Source: an uncultured Eubacteriales bacterium (GTDB lineage: Bacteria > Bacillota > Clostridia > Christensenellales > UBA1242). From it: a stretch of 45,492 nucleotides of DNA. The notes below the pieces were generated by a model. The model saw only the letters and a list, made by a program, of their open reading frames with translations. It was not told the origin of the DNA and made no database searches. The position numbers and the translations under genes are program-made. The DNA is taken from contig CATKYT010000006.1 in assembly GCA_949841245.1 (NCBI GenBank), positions 1 to 45,492 of the forward strand, given 5' to 3'. How positions within the stretch are numbered: the stretch's first letter is position 1; every line of letters starts with the position of its first letter. Below, one piece after another: positions 1 through 9,553 of this stretch.

Positions 1-2
1 AT

Positions 3-3000
3 AATTGGCAGTTTAGTGGTTGGACAACTTCTTTAAATTCGGCAACGGAAATTTATTCGGGTGGGTCTAAGTTCCGCAATCTTACTGCAAAAAATAACGA
101 CATATTCAATGTTTACGCCATTTATAAAAGAACAGTTTCATTGGTTTATGAAGCCAATGGTGGAACAGGAACAACGGCAAACACCACTGGCACACAATAT
201 GGAAATCTTTATTCTGGAACAGTTGGAAGTTTTGACATTCAAATTGCTTCAAACAATTTTATAAGAAGTGGATATACATTTCTTAATTGGAACTTAAATG
301 CCAATGGCACAGGTGCAAGTTTCACAGCAGGTGCCATCAGTACACAAGGAAATGGGCAACAATTGTGGACAACTTATACTTCAAATGCTACACAAAAATT
401 GATTGCCAACTGGGGTATTGTTGAATACACTGTTACCATTAGACCTTTTTATTCCGACAATGGCGGTGGTAAAGTCAGTTACAAGGCGGGAGTGCCTGCA
501 AAATATACTGTTTCAACAACTGGTGGGTCAAGAACAAATTCTGTTGATCTTACCAGTGCCGAAGCCAAAACTTTAAGTGTTAATGCTGAATATGGGAACA
601 AAATTGTTGTAAATCACAATTTAGATTCTCAATGGCAACTTATGGGAATTTATACATATCAAACAACACCTAATATGATTCAATCCAATCCACAAGTGAC
701 AGTTATGGATGAATCTGACACAAACATATATGTGTATTTTGCACGAAATTCTGAAAATAAATTGAAATACACATCAGATAATGGCGGATATTTCTATTTT
801 GAAGACGGTTATTTCCCACAAAGCATGGTGACAGGCGTTGCCACAAGTGGAACACCAAGCGGAAAAACTTACAACATTGCAGGAACAAACATTGCAAGTT
901 ATATGGTAAATGGACAGGAATATGTCTATGTTAAAGGTGCCGTGTTTAAAGTGGAACCAATCAGATGGAGAATAAGCGAATATGGAACTTCAATAAATAA
1001 TTTCCCAAGTCGTTTTGCTGATTTTGGAAGTTATTACACCAATTTCAGTGCTGTTAGTGATTTGGTTTTGAATGTTGGCAGTGCAATGACAAAAGAACAG
1101 TTTGACGCCAAACAAAAAGACGGCTCTTGGAAAGATTGGAGTATAGCAGATTCTGCATTACCTGCTTTGGTAAGCGGAATAAATGTAAATTATGCTAAAC
1201 CATTTGCACAATCATATGACAAGTTTGGAAGTGTGGGAAATACAAGTGTTGTTTCTGGAACAACGACAGGGGCAAGCAGTAATATTAGAATAGCATCTGA
1301 TTGGGATGTTATAAGTTGCTCTTCCGATTTTAATTGCATGGCAAGTGATTTGGTTAAACATTTGCTTGGATGTGGAACATATGCAAGTTATTGGATGCCA
1401 AATCTGGGCAGTCAATATGGTGCTGGAAAGATAATCACAACCAGCAATCAATTTAAAGACCTATGGTTATATGAACAAGCAGGCGTTCGTTTTGCAATAA
1501 CATTTACTGATGGTGTCAGACATATAGGCGAAAAAGACACTTATCAAGTGATTCTTAAAGATGTTTATAATGGTGCGGTTGTCAAAGTTTACAACAGTGA
1601 TGAAACTGTTTTGAAAGATACTTATACAAATATTGTAAATAATCAAATTGCTTTGAATGTCAATTATGATGATGTTATTGTCATTTCAAATCTTGTTCGT
1701 AACGGTTATGACTTAGGTTCAAATGGTAAGATATTCAGTGTGACAGGAACGAGTGGTAACTCTGGTAATTCTCAATCTGGTTTGGTGACTGCAACCAAAT
1801 TTAGAAACTTAAATGACAATAATGGCAGTGTTAAGATTCAAGTTTTGTGGACTATGACAAACAATGCAATCAATTATTACGACAGATTTTCATTCTCTTA
1901 TAATCATGCGGAAAGAACAGTCAGTGTTCGTGCAGCAAACACAAACATTTCTGGTGAAATTGTCATTCCAGATGTGATTACACACCATACAAATGGATTG
2001 GAATATACAATTACTAAAATTTCTGCAAGTGGTTTCCAAAATTGCAAAAACATTACTTCTGTGATTTTACCTGACACTATTTTGGATATAAGTAGTAACT
2101 CATTCTATGGTTGTTCAAACCTTAAACAAATCAAGCTGTCAAAAAATCTTGTAAACATTAATAGTGGTGCTTTTGACAATTGTATTAATTTGACATCTAT
2201 TTCAATCCCTGCTTCAACAAGAAAAATTTCCAGTGCATTCATGAATTGCACAGGTTTGAATTATGTAAATTTTGAAGGCACATTGAGACAATGGGCAACA
2301 GAAATTGCTTTATCAGCTCAAACTCCAACATTATACAGTAAGAATTTGTATATTAAAAATGAATTGGTTACAAGTGTTGACTTTACAGGAACAAGCATTA
2401 CAAAGATAAATAATTACGCATTCAGAAATTTAACATCAGTGACAAGTTTAAAATTGCCTAACACAGTTGTTTCTATTGGTAAATATGCTTTTGCGGGCTG
2501 TGTGAATATGGCAGGAAATTTTAACACTTCCATCACTCGTGTGGAAGAACGCGGTTTTGATGGTTGTTCTAAACTTACTGGAACAGTTGGAGCATTAAAC
2601 TATATTGACGATTACGCTTTTGTTGATTGTAGAGGACTTACAAGCATAACTTTTGCAAGCAATATTACACAAGTAGGCAATTATGCATTCTTAGGGTGTA
2701 CAAACCTTAAAAACACCACTTTCCAAGGTAATGTTGCACAATGGGCTAGTATATCTTTTTGGAGTGAATTATCAAATCCAGTTATGTATAGCAAAAACTT
2801 GTTTATAAATGGTTCCAATTTGACATCTGTAAATCTTTCGGGAACAGGAATTACAAAAATTGGTGCGCACGCATTTACAAATTTGACAAACATAACAAGT
2901 TTGACATTGCCAACAACTTTGACTCGAATTGAATCTGATGCATTTAGAAATTGTGCAGGAATTACTGGGTCACTTATTATTCCAGACAGTGTAACTTATA

Positions 3001-3434
3001 TTGGATCCAATGCTTTCAGTGGGTGTCAAAGAATTTCTTCCGTTGTTATAGGAAATGGCGTTAAACAAATTTATAGTGATTCATTTAAAGATTGCAGAAG
3101 CATGGTTTCATTGAAACTTGGCAACAGCACAACAGACATTTATTCAAATGCATTTAGATATTGCTATAATTTAAGAAGCGTTTATTTGCCATCAACTGTT
3201 TCCAACATAAATTGTGTTGCTGGTTCAAGTCCTTTCTATGGATGTTCAAGTTTGAAAATTTATTGTGGTGCAAGTTCTAAACCAAGTGGTTTTGATGAAT
3301 ATTGGGATACTTGGTATTATCGTGCTGCCTTTACAGATGCAAATGGTTATCATCCTTTAATCAATTATAAAATCAGTGTTTATTGGGGTTACACTTATTC
3401 CCAATATCAAAATGCAACGGGGGGGGTATTTTAA
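3..3434 (+). CDS. BspA-like leucine-rich-repeat surface protein, 5' truncated by window, frame broken near 3' end
   Basis: The frame is open from the window edge, so the true start lies upstream; 1143 residues are visible. Seen in order: an InlB B-type (Listeria-Bacteroides) repeat at about nt 130-420, a beta-rich stretch, and a region at about nt 760-1510 with FPQS, EPIRWRI and GVRFAITF-type motifs resembling DUF6273. From about nt 1890 to 3290 there are BspA-type LRR_5 repeats of the form I..I...AF..C..L..I.LP. Members of this family are secreted or surface adhesin-like proteins. Two LRR blocks (about nt 2270-2520 and 2715-2960) are near duplicates, each with a QWA...YSKNL motif followed by TSV..TGITKI-type repeats. 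The frame ends at TAA 3432-3434, eight bases after a run of eight G; a conserved-looking tail continues in another frame to 3808. The cell-surface role is inferred from the domains, because the signal peptide lies outside the window. Confidence 0.85.
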   Translation, partial: NWQFSGWTTSLNSATEIYSGGSKFRNLTAKNNDIFNVYAIYKRTVSLVYEANGGTGTTANTTGTQYGNLYSGTVGSFDIQIASNNFIRSGYTFLNWNLNANGTGASFTAGAISTQGNGQQLWTTYTSNATQKLIANWGIVEYTVTIRPFYSDNGGGKVSYKAGVPAKYTVSTTGGSRTNSVDLTSAEAKTLSVNAEYGNKIVVNHNLDSQWQLMGIYTYQTTPNMIQSNPQVTVMDESDTNIYVYFARNSENKLKYTSDNGGYFYFEDGYFPQSMVTGVATSGTPSGKTYNIAGTNIASYMVNGQEYVYVKGAVFKVEPIRWRISEYGTSINNFPSRFADFGSYYTNFSAVSDLVLNVGSAMTKEQFDAKQKDGSWKDWSIADSALPALVSGINVNYAKPFAQSYDKFGSVGNTSVVSGTTTGASSNIRIASDWDVISCSSDFNCMASDLVKHLLGCGTYASYWMPNLGSQYGAGKIITTSNQFKDLWLYEQAGVRFAITFTDGVRHIGEKDTYQVILKDVYNGAVVKVYNSDETVLKDTYTNIVNNQIALNVNYDDVIVISNLVRNGYDLGSNGKIFSVTGTSGNSGNSQSGLVTATKFRNLNDNNGSVKIQVLWTMTNNAINYYDRFSFSYNHAERTVSVRAANTNISGEIVIPDVITHHTNGLEYTITKISASGFQNCKNITSVILPDTILDISSNSFYGCSNLKQIKLSKNLVNINSGAFDNCINLTSISIPASTRKISSAFMNCTGLNYVNFEGTLRQWATEIALSAQTPTLYSKNLYIKNELVTSVDFTGTSITKINNYAFRNLTSVTSLKLPNTVVSIGKYAFAGCVNMAGNFNTSITRVEERGFDGCSKLTGTVGALNYIDDYAFVDCRGLTSITFASNITQVGNYAFLGCTNLKNTTFQGNVAQWASISFWSELSNPVMYSKNLFINGSNLTSVNLSGTGITKIGAHAFTNLTNITSLTLPTTLTRIESDAFRNCAGITGSLIIPDSVTYIGSNAFSGCQRISSVVIGNGVKQIYSDSFKDCRSMVSLKLGNSTTDIYSNAFRYCYNLRSVYLPSTVSNINCVAGSSPFYGCSSLKIYCGASSKPSGFDEYWDTWYYRAAFTDANGYHPLINYKISVYWGYTYSQYQNATGGVF
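3419..3426 (+). repeat. Poly-G tract of 8 inside the coding region
   Basis: Eight consecutive G in an AT-rich gene, just before the stop of the upstream frame. With eight G the reading frame stops at 3434. With nine or six G it would join the downstream frame ending at 3808. Tracts of this type change length by slipped-strand mispairing in many bacteria. Confidence 0.9.
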
Positions 3435-3808
3435 CTGAGTCTGAATTAGAGGAAATGGTTGTTGACCTTGGTGGATATTTGAGTAAATTTGGTGAAGTTT
3501 ATTCAGTTGTAAATAATCCTTCAAACAACAGATATAATTTCTTTAAAGTGCAATTGGTAGATGCAAATGGCAGTTATCTTAGAGATGTATTAAACACTGA
3601 CCAATTGGGGGAAATAATTGTTCAAATTCCAAGTGTTGGAAATCAAGTAAGTGCTTTAATGATTGGTTTCAATGGCAGTACAGTTGACGCTAAACTTTTT
3701 TTAGATTTAAGCAATTTGCCAGTGGGGAATTATTATATAAACATTAAACTTGTACAATTCAATTCGACAGGTGGATCGTTTAAAATTGACTATTTGGTAA
3801 AAGGTTAA
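3425..3808 (+). pseudogene. Out-of-frame C-terminal tail of the BspA-like protein
   Basis: This segment is open in the -1 frame relative to the gene above and encodes 127 residues after the poly-G tract. It begins ILTESELEE and ends FKIDYLVKG. The composition (beta-rich, Asn/Gly/Val-rich, low GC) matches the upstream protein, and it has no ribosome binding site or convincing start of its own; only a TTG at 3383 inside the other frame is available. It is best read as the tail of the same protein, reached only when the G tract has nine or six G. The tail shows no LPXTG motif and no hydrophobic anchor, so attachment to the cell is unexplained. Alternatives are an assembly error in the homopolymer or -1 ribosomal slippage. 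Confidence 0.7.
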
Positions 3809-3813
3809 AATAA

Positions 3814-3845
3814 TAAAAGCAGGGAAAAATCTCTGCTTTTTTATT
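3814..3845 (+). terminator. Rho-independent terminator after the BspA-like gene
   Basis: AAAAGCAG pairs with CTGCTTTT across a short A-rich loop and is followed by a T run. It lies 6 bases after the stop at 3808 of the out-of-frame tail. Its position supports the tail being the true 3' end of the transcript. Confidence 0.85.
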
Positions 3846-3900
3846 TAAAATGGTTTCATTATGTTGTCATTTTGTCTGTTGGACAAACATATTATATAAC

Positions 3901-4629
3901 ATGAAAGCAAAAATTTGGACGGTTAATGCTCACAGATTTGTGTCTAACCTTGTTATTGTGGTAATGTTGGTGGCAGTTTCTTGTGTCGCCATGTTTGGTG
4001 TCAATTTTGTGACATCTTCCACTGTTGTAAATGGTGTTTATTACAGTGGTGATGAAAAATCAGACAAAATAACTTTAATGATTAATGTTTATTGGGGAAC
4101 AGAGTTTCTTGATGACATGCTTAAAACATTGAAAGATAATGAAGTCGTTACAACTTTTTTTGTTGGTGGAACTTGGGCTGTAAAGGAAGCCGATATGCTT
4201 CAAAAAATTGTGGATGCTGGACATGAAATTGGTAATCATGGTTATTATCACAAAGACCAAGGCAAACTTTCGGCTGAGAAGAACAATGAAGAAATTGAAA
4301 CCACTCACAAACTTGTTAAGTCACTTGTTGGCATTGACATGAATTTGTTTGCACCACCAAGTGGGTCTTACAACAAAAAGACTGTTGAAGTGGCAAAAAG
4401 TTTGGGATATAAAACAATTATGTGGACAGAAGGTAAGGACACGATTGATTGGCGTGACAAAGACAGTGAATTGATTTATTCTCGTGCAACCGCGAATGCG
4501 AAAGGTGGAGATTTTGTGCTTATGCATCCCACAGAAGCAACTGCTAAATCTTTGGACAGAATTATTAAAACATTAAAACAAAAAGGACTTAAAATTACTA
4601 CAATAAGCGAAAATATAGGACAAAATTAG
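3901..4629 (+). CDS. Membrane-anchored NodB-fold polysaccharide deacetylase-like protein (YlxY-type)
   Basis: 242 residues. A hydrophobic segment at about residues 15-37 anchors or exports the protein. The rest is a NodB-type fold: TTFFVGG, GHEIGNHGYYH (H113 and H117 in the place of the metal-binding HxxxH), APPSGSYN and a C-terminal LMHPT. The usual first catalytic motif TFDDG is replaced by INVYWG (residues 61-66), so the aspartates that bind metal and act as base are absent. The same replacement (INVAWG) is known to me from the YlxY group of Bacillus and Clostridia, so the family is recognisable but activity is doubtful. The start at 3901 is chosen over 3850 because the hydrophobic segment then sits close to the N-terminus. 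No Shine-Dalgarno sequence precedes it; a TATTAT lies 5 bases upstream. Confidence 0.8.
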   Translation: MKAKIWTVNAHRFVSNLVIVVMLVAVSCVAMFGVNFVTSSTVVNGVYYSGDEKSDKITLMINVYWGTEFLDDMLKTLKDNEVVTTFFVGGTWAVKEADMLQKIVDAGHEIGNHGYYHKDQGKLSAEKNNEEIETTHKLVKSLVGIDMNLFAPPSGSYNKKTVEVAKSLGYKTIMWTEGKDTIDWRDKDSELIYSRATANAKGGDFVLMHPTEATAKSLDRIIKTLKQKGLKITTISENIGQN

Positions 4630-4650
4630 TTGATTTTTTGTTAAAACTGT

Positions 4651-4679
4651 TTGTTGTTTTGTGCCTTTAATGCTATAAT
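4651..4679 (+). promoter_or_regulatory. Promoter of the ftsK-rimO-pgsA group
   Basis: TTGTTG at 4651-4656, a 17-base spacer and TATAAT at 4674-4679, giving a leader of about 55 bases before ftsK. Confidence 0.6.
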
Positions 4680-4738
4680 TATTTTAGTAATATGGCGTAT
4701 TCTGCAAAATTGCGTCAATTTGTGACCTTGGGGGTTAT

Positions 4739-7600
4739 ATGGCAGTTTACAATCTCAACAGTAAAAAGAAAAAAGATAATTTAAACATAAAAAAGAAAGT
4801 CGGTTTTGGTTTAATCGGCTTTGCTTCTTTATGTTTTTTGTTTTTGGTTGGAATAGTTGAACCCGTGCAGGCTTTCTTGCTTGGTATAATGGGCGTTTTT
4901 GGTTATCCTTTGTGCATCATCATGTTTGTAGTTGGGCTTGCATTGGTTAACAATCGCCGTTATGTAATGTCGAAAAAATATACTGTTTGTCTTATTTTGT
5001 CGATTTTCTTTTTGCTTTGTCTTTTACAACTTATTATTGTTGGCGGAAAAGGTCAATTCTCTTATGGTCAACATTTGGCTGAAAACTATTTAAGAAAATG
5101 GACTGCTGGCGGTTTTATTGTTGGATTTTTCACTTCTTCATTTGTTTATATGTTCACATTAGCAGGTGCTTACATTGTGTCTGTTTTGGGTTTGGTTATA
5201 AATGTTGCTTTGCTTATCGACAGTTTAAGTTTTTTGAAAAAAAATAAAACAGCCACTGATCCTGTTTCAGTCCAGATTAAGGACAAAGAAACAAAAGTTA
5301 AAAAAGTGGAAGAAACCAAAATTGTTGAGCCTAAGCAAGAAGTGAATGTTGTTTTAAATGGCAATATTAAAGAAGAAAAAGAAATTGAAAAACAAAAACC
5401 ACTTACTGCTCGTCAGATTTTGGGGCTTGACAAAAAAATCAACAGAGTGGATCTTTCTGGAAAAACTCACGAAAGTGAACCAGTTAGAAAAGTGAAAGAA
5501 GAACCAAAAGATTACAGAAAAATAATTCTCACTCCGCCACAAGTCAACATTGATGAAATGTTTAAAGACATCAGAAAGAAGAATGATGTTCCAACTCAAA
5601 AAGAAATTCAAATGAATTTTGACGACCTTAAAAAAGAAGAAACAGAAATCAATCCTGCACAAGTTTTTCATGAAGATGAGTTTAAACCTGAAAACAAGCC
5701 ATTTGTAAGAGTTAATTTGCCAGATGTAAAAAGTGAAGAACTTGTTGAAAAGGCAGATGACATTTTGCGCAGTGCAATAGCCGAAGAAAAACAAGAAAAT
5801 CCTGATATATTTGAAAGCGTTTATGAAGAACCAGTAACCCAAGTTGACCCTGAAAAAAATCTTTTGGACAGGCTTCCTGAAAGGGATAATTCTGGAAGTT
5901 TTGAAAGACGCAGTTTTGAAAGAACAGGTGACAGAAGTTCGTTTGATCGTTCAGATCGTGACAGACTGTTTGGTAGAGATGAAGCAACAGAAAATACAGA
6001 ACAGGTTGATGAAGTTTCTGACAGCAGAGATTTTGGAAGAAGTGCTTTTGAAAATCACGAAACCACTACTCGTGAAAGAATGTTTAATTTAAGACAGCCA
6101 GAACCTAAACCAGAACCTGTTTTGCCACCAGAAGAACCTTATGTCTATGAAAAACCACCAATTGATTATATTACAACCAAAAGTGTGGATTTGTCGACTT
6201 TAAATGAAGATGTTGCCGTGAAGCGGGTGCTTTTGGAAAACACTTTGGAAACTTTTGGTGTTCCTGCCAAAGTTCAAGGTGTTGTTGTTGGACCTGCGGT
6301 TACAAGATATGAACTTGAAATGCCACAAGGTGTTTCTGTAAGCAAAATTAAAAATCGTGCAGATGACATTGCTTTGTCACTTGCTGCGGAAGGGGCAATT
6401 CGCATTGAAGCACCTATTCCTGGCAAAAATGTGGTGGGAATTGAAGTTCCGAATTCTTCCATTGCCACAATCAGTTTAAAAGATGTTTTAAGTTCTCGTG
6501 AGTTTATGGAAAGTTCTTCTCCACTTACTTTTGCTCTTGGGAAAGATATTACGGGAAGCATTATTTGTTGCAATATGCAAAAATTAACTCATCTTCTTGT
6601 TGCTGGTTCAACTGGCTCTGGTAAGAGTGTGTGCTTGAATGCAATAATTTTAAGCATAATTTACAAGGCTTCACCAGAAGATGTTAAGATTGTTTTGATT
6701 GACCCTAAACGCGTTGAATTTTCAAATTATGAAGCGTTGCCACATCTCATTATGCCAAACATTGTTTGTGAAACTCAAAAAGCCATAAGCACACTTAGTT
6801 GGGCTGTGGAAGAAATGGAAAGAAGATTTGAAATTTTAAGACTTGCAAGAGTTAAAAACATCGATGAGTATAATCAAACCAATGATGTTTTAAGCGGAAA
6901 AATTAAAAAGATGCCTTTTATTGTCATCATTGTGGACGAACTTGCTGACCTTATGATGACTGGCAAGAAAGAAGTTGAAGAAAAGGTTTGTCGTTTGGCT
7001 CAGAAATCTCGTGCTGCTGGTTTGCACTTGATTTTGGCTACACAAAGACCATCTGTTGATGTTGTTACTGGGCTTATTAAAAGCAATTTCCCATCTCGTA
7101 TTTCTTTTGCAGTTACAAGTGCTGTTGACAGCATGACCATTTTGGACAGAGTTGGTGCAGAAAAACTTTTGGGTAAAGGGGACATGTTCTATTTTCCTGT
7201 TGGTGCTTCTGAACCTAAGCGTGTTCAAGGTTGCTTTATATCAACAAATGAAATCAACAACATTGTTGACTATACTCGCGACAACAATAAACCAATTTTT
7301 GATAAAGACATTGAAGATGCAATAAACAATCAGAATAAAAACACTGGGGCAAACAATGGACTTATTAATAATGACATTGACACATTGCTTCCACATGCAT
7401 TAAGGTCGGCTATTATGTGGGGAGAAGTTTCCACTTCAAAACTTCGCTCTAAGTTTGCCATTGGCTATCCTCGTGCTGCACGAATAATTGACCAAATGGA
7501 AGAAGCGGGATATATTTCAACAGCAGATGGGGCTAAGCCAAGAACGGTTTACATCACCGAAGATGAATTCAGACAAATTTTTGGTGACCAATACGAATAA
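4739..7600 (+). CDS. ftsK: DNA translocase FtsK/SpoIIIE
   Basis: 953 residues. Role: septum-located motor that pumps chromosome ends into daughter cells. The N-terminal 165 residues hold about four membrane segments. A long charged linker follows (about residues 180-470), with an Arg/Asp/Ser-rich patch around residues 385-425. The motor domain has Walker A AGSTGSGKS (residues 622-630), Walker B IVIIVDELADL and a LATQRPS motif. The C-terminal gamma winged helix (from about residue 880; RAARIIDQMEEAGYI) would read orienting DNA sites. Length is on the long side for the family because of the linker. The ATG follows a G-rich CTTGGGGG, a poor ribosome binding site. It is first in a run with rimO 11 bases downstream. 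Whether it acts in vegetative division or in sporulation cannot be told from sequence. Confidence 0.96.
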   Translation: MAVYNLNSKKKKDNLNIKKKVGFGLIGFASLCFLFLVGIVEPVQAFLLGIMGVFGYPLCIIMFVVGLALVNNRRYVMSKKYTVCLILSIFFLLCLLQLIIVGGKGQFSYGQHLAENYLRKWTAGGFIVGFFTSSFVYMFTLAGAYIVSVLGLVINVALLIDSLSFLKKNKTATDPVSVQIKDKETKVKKVEETKIVEPKQEVNVVLNGNIKEEKEIEKQKPLTARQILGLDKKINRVDLSGKTHESEPVRKVKEEPKDYRKIILTPPQVNIDEMFKDIRKKNDVPTQKEIQMNFDDLKKEETEINPAQVFHEDEFKPENKPFVRVNLPDVKSEELVEKADDILRSAIAEEKQENPDIFESVYEEPVTQVDPEKNLLDRLPERDNSGSFERRSFERTGDRSSFDRSDRDRLFGRDEATENTEQVDEVSDSRDFGRSAFENHETTTRERMFNLRQPEPKPEPVLPPEEPYVYEKPPIDYITTKSVDLSTLNEDVAVKRVLLENTLETFGVPAKVQGVVVGPAVTRYELEMPQGVSVSKIKNRADDIALSLAAEGAIRIEAPIPGKNVVGIEVPNSSIATISLKDVLSSREFMESSSPLTFALGKDITGSIICCNMQKLTHLLVAGSTGSGKSVCLNAIILSIIYKASPEDVKIVLIDPKRVEFSNYEALPHLIMPNIVCETQKAISTLSWAVEEMERRFEILRLARVKNIDEYNQTNDVLSGKIKKMPFIVIIVDELADLMMTGKKEVEEKVCRLAQKSRAAGLHLILATQRPSVDVVTGLIKSNFPSRISFAVTSAVDSMTILDRVGAEKLLGKGDMFYFPVGASEPKRVQGCFISTNEINNIVDYTRDNNKPIFDKDIEDAINNQNKNTGANNGLINNDIDTLLPHALRSAIMWGEVSTSKLRSKFAIGYPRAARIIDQMEEAGYISTADGAKPRTVYITEDEFRQIFGDQYE

Positions 7601-7611
7601 GAAGGAAAGTT

Positions 7612-8940
7612 ATGGATAAAAGTTTGAAGGGTAAAAAAGTTTCTGCTATTTCACTTGGGTGCGACAAAAATCGTGTGGATTTGGAAAGAATGTTGTTTGC
7701 ACTTAAAAATTATGGACTTGATGTTGTCGATGATGTCAACGATGCTGACATTGTCGTTGTCAACACTTGTGCTTTTATTACGCCAGCGAAAGAAGAAGCA
7801 ATTACAAGCATTTTTGACATGTGTGCTTTGAAAGAAAAAGGCAGACTGGAAAAAGTTATTGTAAGTGGTTGTCTACCACAAAGACATAAATCAGAACTTG
7901 TCAAAGAAGTTCCAGAAGTAGATGCGTTTTTATCAGCCGATGACAATGCTAACATCTGTGAAATTGTGGAAAAACTTTATAATGCAACTCCAAAGAAAAC
8001 AAAGAAAGGGGTTGGCAGACTTTTTACTTGTCATGGACCATATGCTTACCTTAAAATTGCAGAAGGTTGCAGTAATGCTTGTTCTTATTGCACTATTCCA
8101 AGAATTAAAGGCAGATATGTAAGTTTTAAGATGGATGACATTTTAGATGAAGCAAAATATTTGGCAGAAAATGACATAAAAGAAATCATTTTGGTTGCAC
8201 AAGATGTTTCACGATATGGGGAAGATTTATACGGCAAAAATTGCCTTATGGAACTTTGTAAAAAACTTGTTAAAATTGATGGAATTGAATGGATTAGACT
8301 TCATTATTGTTATCCAGAAAAAATTGATGAAAAGTTTTTGGATTTCATGGTTCAAGAACCTAAAATGTGCAATTATTTAGATGTTCCTTTCCAACATGTT
8401 GATGACAGAATTTTAAAAAGTATGCGAAGACATATAAATGAAGAAGAAACACACAAATTTGTTGAAATGTTGAAAAGGCACCCTGAAATTGCTTTAAGAA
8501 CGACATTTATTGTCGGTTATCCAAGTGAAACAAAAAAAGATTTTAAAAAACTTTGCAAGTTTATTGAAGAAAGCAAATTTGATTATGCGGGGTTTTTCCC
8601 ATATTTTAGAGAAGAAAATACTCCAAGTTATTTTATGGATGGACAATTGCCACAAAGGGTTAAAAACAGCAGGTTTAAAAAGATTAAAAAATTGCAAAAC
8701 AAAATTGCAGGAGAACTTGCTTGTCAAAAACTTGGGCAAATATTTAGGGTTTTGTTGGATTATTTTGACGAAAGCAAAGGTGTTTTTGTTGGACATCCAG
8801 AGTTTTGTTCTCCAACAGTTGACTTTGGTGTGGAAATTGTGGATAATGGGAATATACAAGAACGACAATTTGTCGATGTTAAATTTTTAAGTTTCGATGG
8901 TGAAAACTTTAAAGGAGAATGTTATGAATCTTCCAAATAA
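7612..8940 (+). CDS. rimO: Ribosomal protein uS12 methylthiotransferase RimO
   Basis: 442 residues. Radical-SAM enzyme that adds a methylthio group to an aspartate of ribosomal protein S12. An N-terminal UPF0004 domain starts SLGCDKNRVD, with further cysteines in NTCAF and SGCLPQ that hold the auxiliary iron-sulfur cluster. The radical-SAM motif CSNACSYC occupies residues 153-160 (CxxxCxxC), and a TRAM-like domain ends the protein. SLGCDKNRVD and IPRIKGRY favour RimO over MiaB. The start has AAGGAA 5 bases upstream. The 3' end overlaps pgsA by 17 bases, so the two are probably translationally linked. Confidence 0.94.
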   Translation: MDKSLKGKKVSAISLGCDKNRVDLERMLFALKNYGLDVVDDVNDADIVVVNTCAFITPAKEEAITSIFDMCALKEKGRLEKVIVSGCLPQRHKSELVKEVPEVDAFLSADDNANICEIVEKLYNATPKKTKKGVGRLFTCHGPYAYLKIAEGCSNACSYCTIPRIKGRYVSFKMDDILDEAKYLAENDIKEIILVAQDVSRYGEDLYGKNCLMELCKKLVKIDGIEWIRLHYCYPEKIDEKFLDFMVQEPKMCNYLDVPFQHVDDRILKSMRRHINEEETHKFVEMLKRHPEIALRTTFIVGYPSETKKDFKKLCKFIEESKFDYAGFFPYFREENTPSYFMDGQLPQRVKNSRFKKIKKLQNKIAGELACQKLGQIFRVLLDYFDESKGVFVGHPEFCSPTVDFGVEIVDNGNIQERQFVDVKFLSFDGENFKGECYESSK

Positions 8941-9553
8941 AATTACTGTTGCAAGAATTTGTTTAATTCCACTTGTGGTGTTTTTCTTTCTTGCAAGTTT
9001 TATTCCTTATGGAAAATTGATTGCAACACTTATTTTCATTCTTGCTTGTCTGACAGATTTCTTAGATGGTAAAATTGCCAGAAAATATAATATGGTGACA
9101 AATTTAGGTAAATTCCTTGACCCAATTGCAGACAAAGTTTTGGTTATGGCTGGTCTTATTCTTATTGTGGCAACTCCAATCACTGCAAACGGTGGAGATG
9201 TTTTGCCACAACCTGCAATTTTTCCTTATTATGTAGGCATTATTACTTTAATCATTATTTTGGCTCGTGATTTCATTATTAATGCTTTTCGTCAGATTGC
9301 GGCAACAAGAAACATTGTTATTGCTGCTGACATCTATGGAAAAATTAAAACCACTTTTCAAATGATTATGCTTGTTTACTATTTTGTTTATGCTTTCATT
9401 GTTGAAGAATTCTATTATGCCATTGCTGGTGTACCAAATGTGGTTTTAAGCATTATTGGTTATGTGCTTATTGTGATTACCTTGGTTATGACTGTTATTT
9501 CTGCTTGGAAATATATTGCAAAAAATATACAGGTGTTGAAAGATGCAAAGTAA
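8924..9553 (+). CDS. pgsA: CDP-diacylglycerol--glycerol-3-phosphate 3-phosphatidyltransferase
   Basis: 209 residues. Integral membrane enzyme that makes phosphatidylglycerol phosphate from CDP-diacylglycerol and glycerol-3-phosphate. The CDP-alcohol phosphatidyltransferase motif DGxxAR...G...D...D is complete (DFLDGKIARK, then GKFLDPIADK). About five hydrophobic segments follow the usual pattern. The ATG at 8924 is chosen over an earlier in-frame ATG because AAAGGAG lies 6 bases before it and MNLPNKITVARI is the typical N-terminus of this family. It overlaps rimO upstream and the cinA-like gene downstream (11 bases). Confidence 0.94.
   Translation: MNLPNKITVARICLIPLVVFFFLASFIPYGKLIATLIFILACLTDFLDGKIARKYNMVTNLGKFLDPIADKVLVMAGLILIVATPITANGGDVLPQPAIFPYYVGIITLIIILARDFIINAFRQIAATRNIVIAADIYGKIKTTFQMIMLVYYFVYAFIVEEFYYAIAGVPNVVLSIIGYVLIVITLVMTVISAWKYIAKNIQVLKDAK

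Noticed and set aside
3383-3808. Separate small gene starting at TTG 3383
   Set aside because: No ribosome binding site, start lies inside the BspA-like frame, and its first 14 codons overlap conserved coding sequence; better read as the out-of-frame tail.
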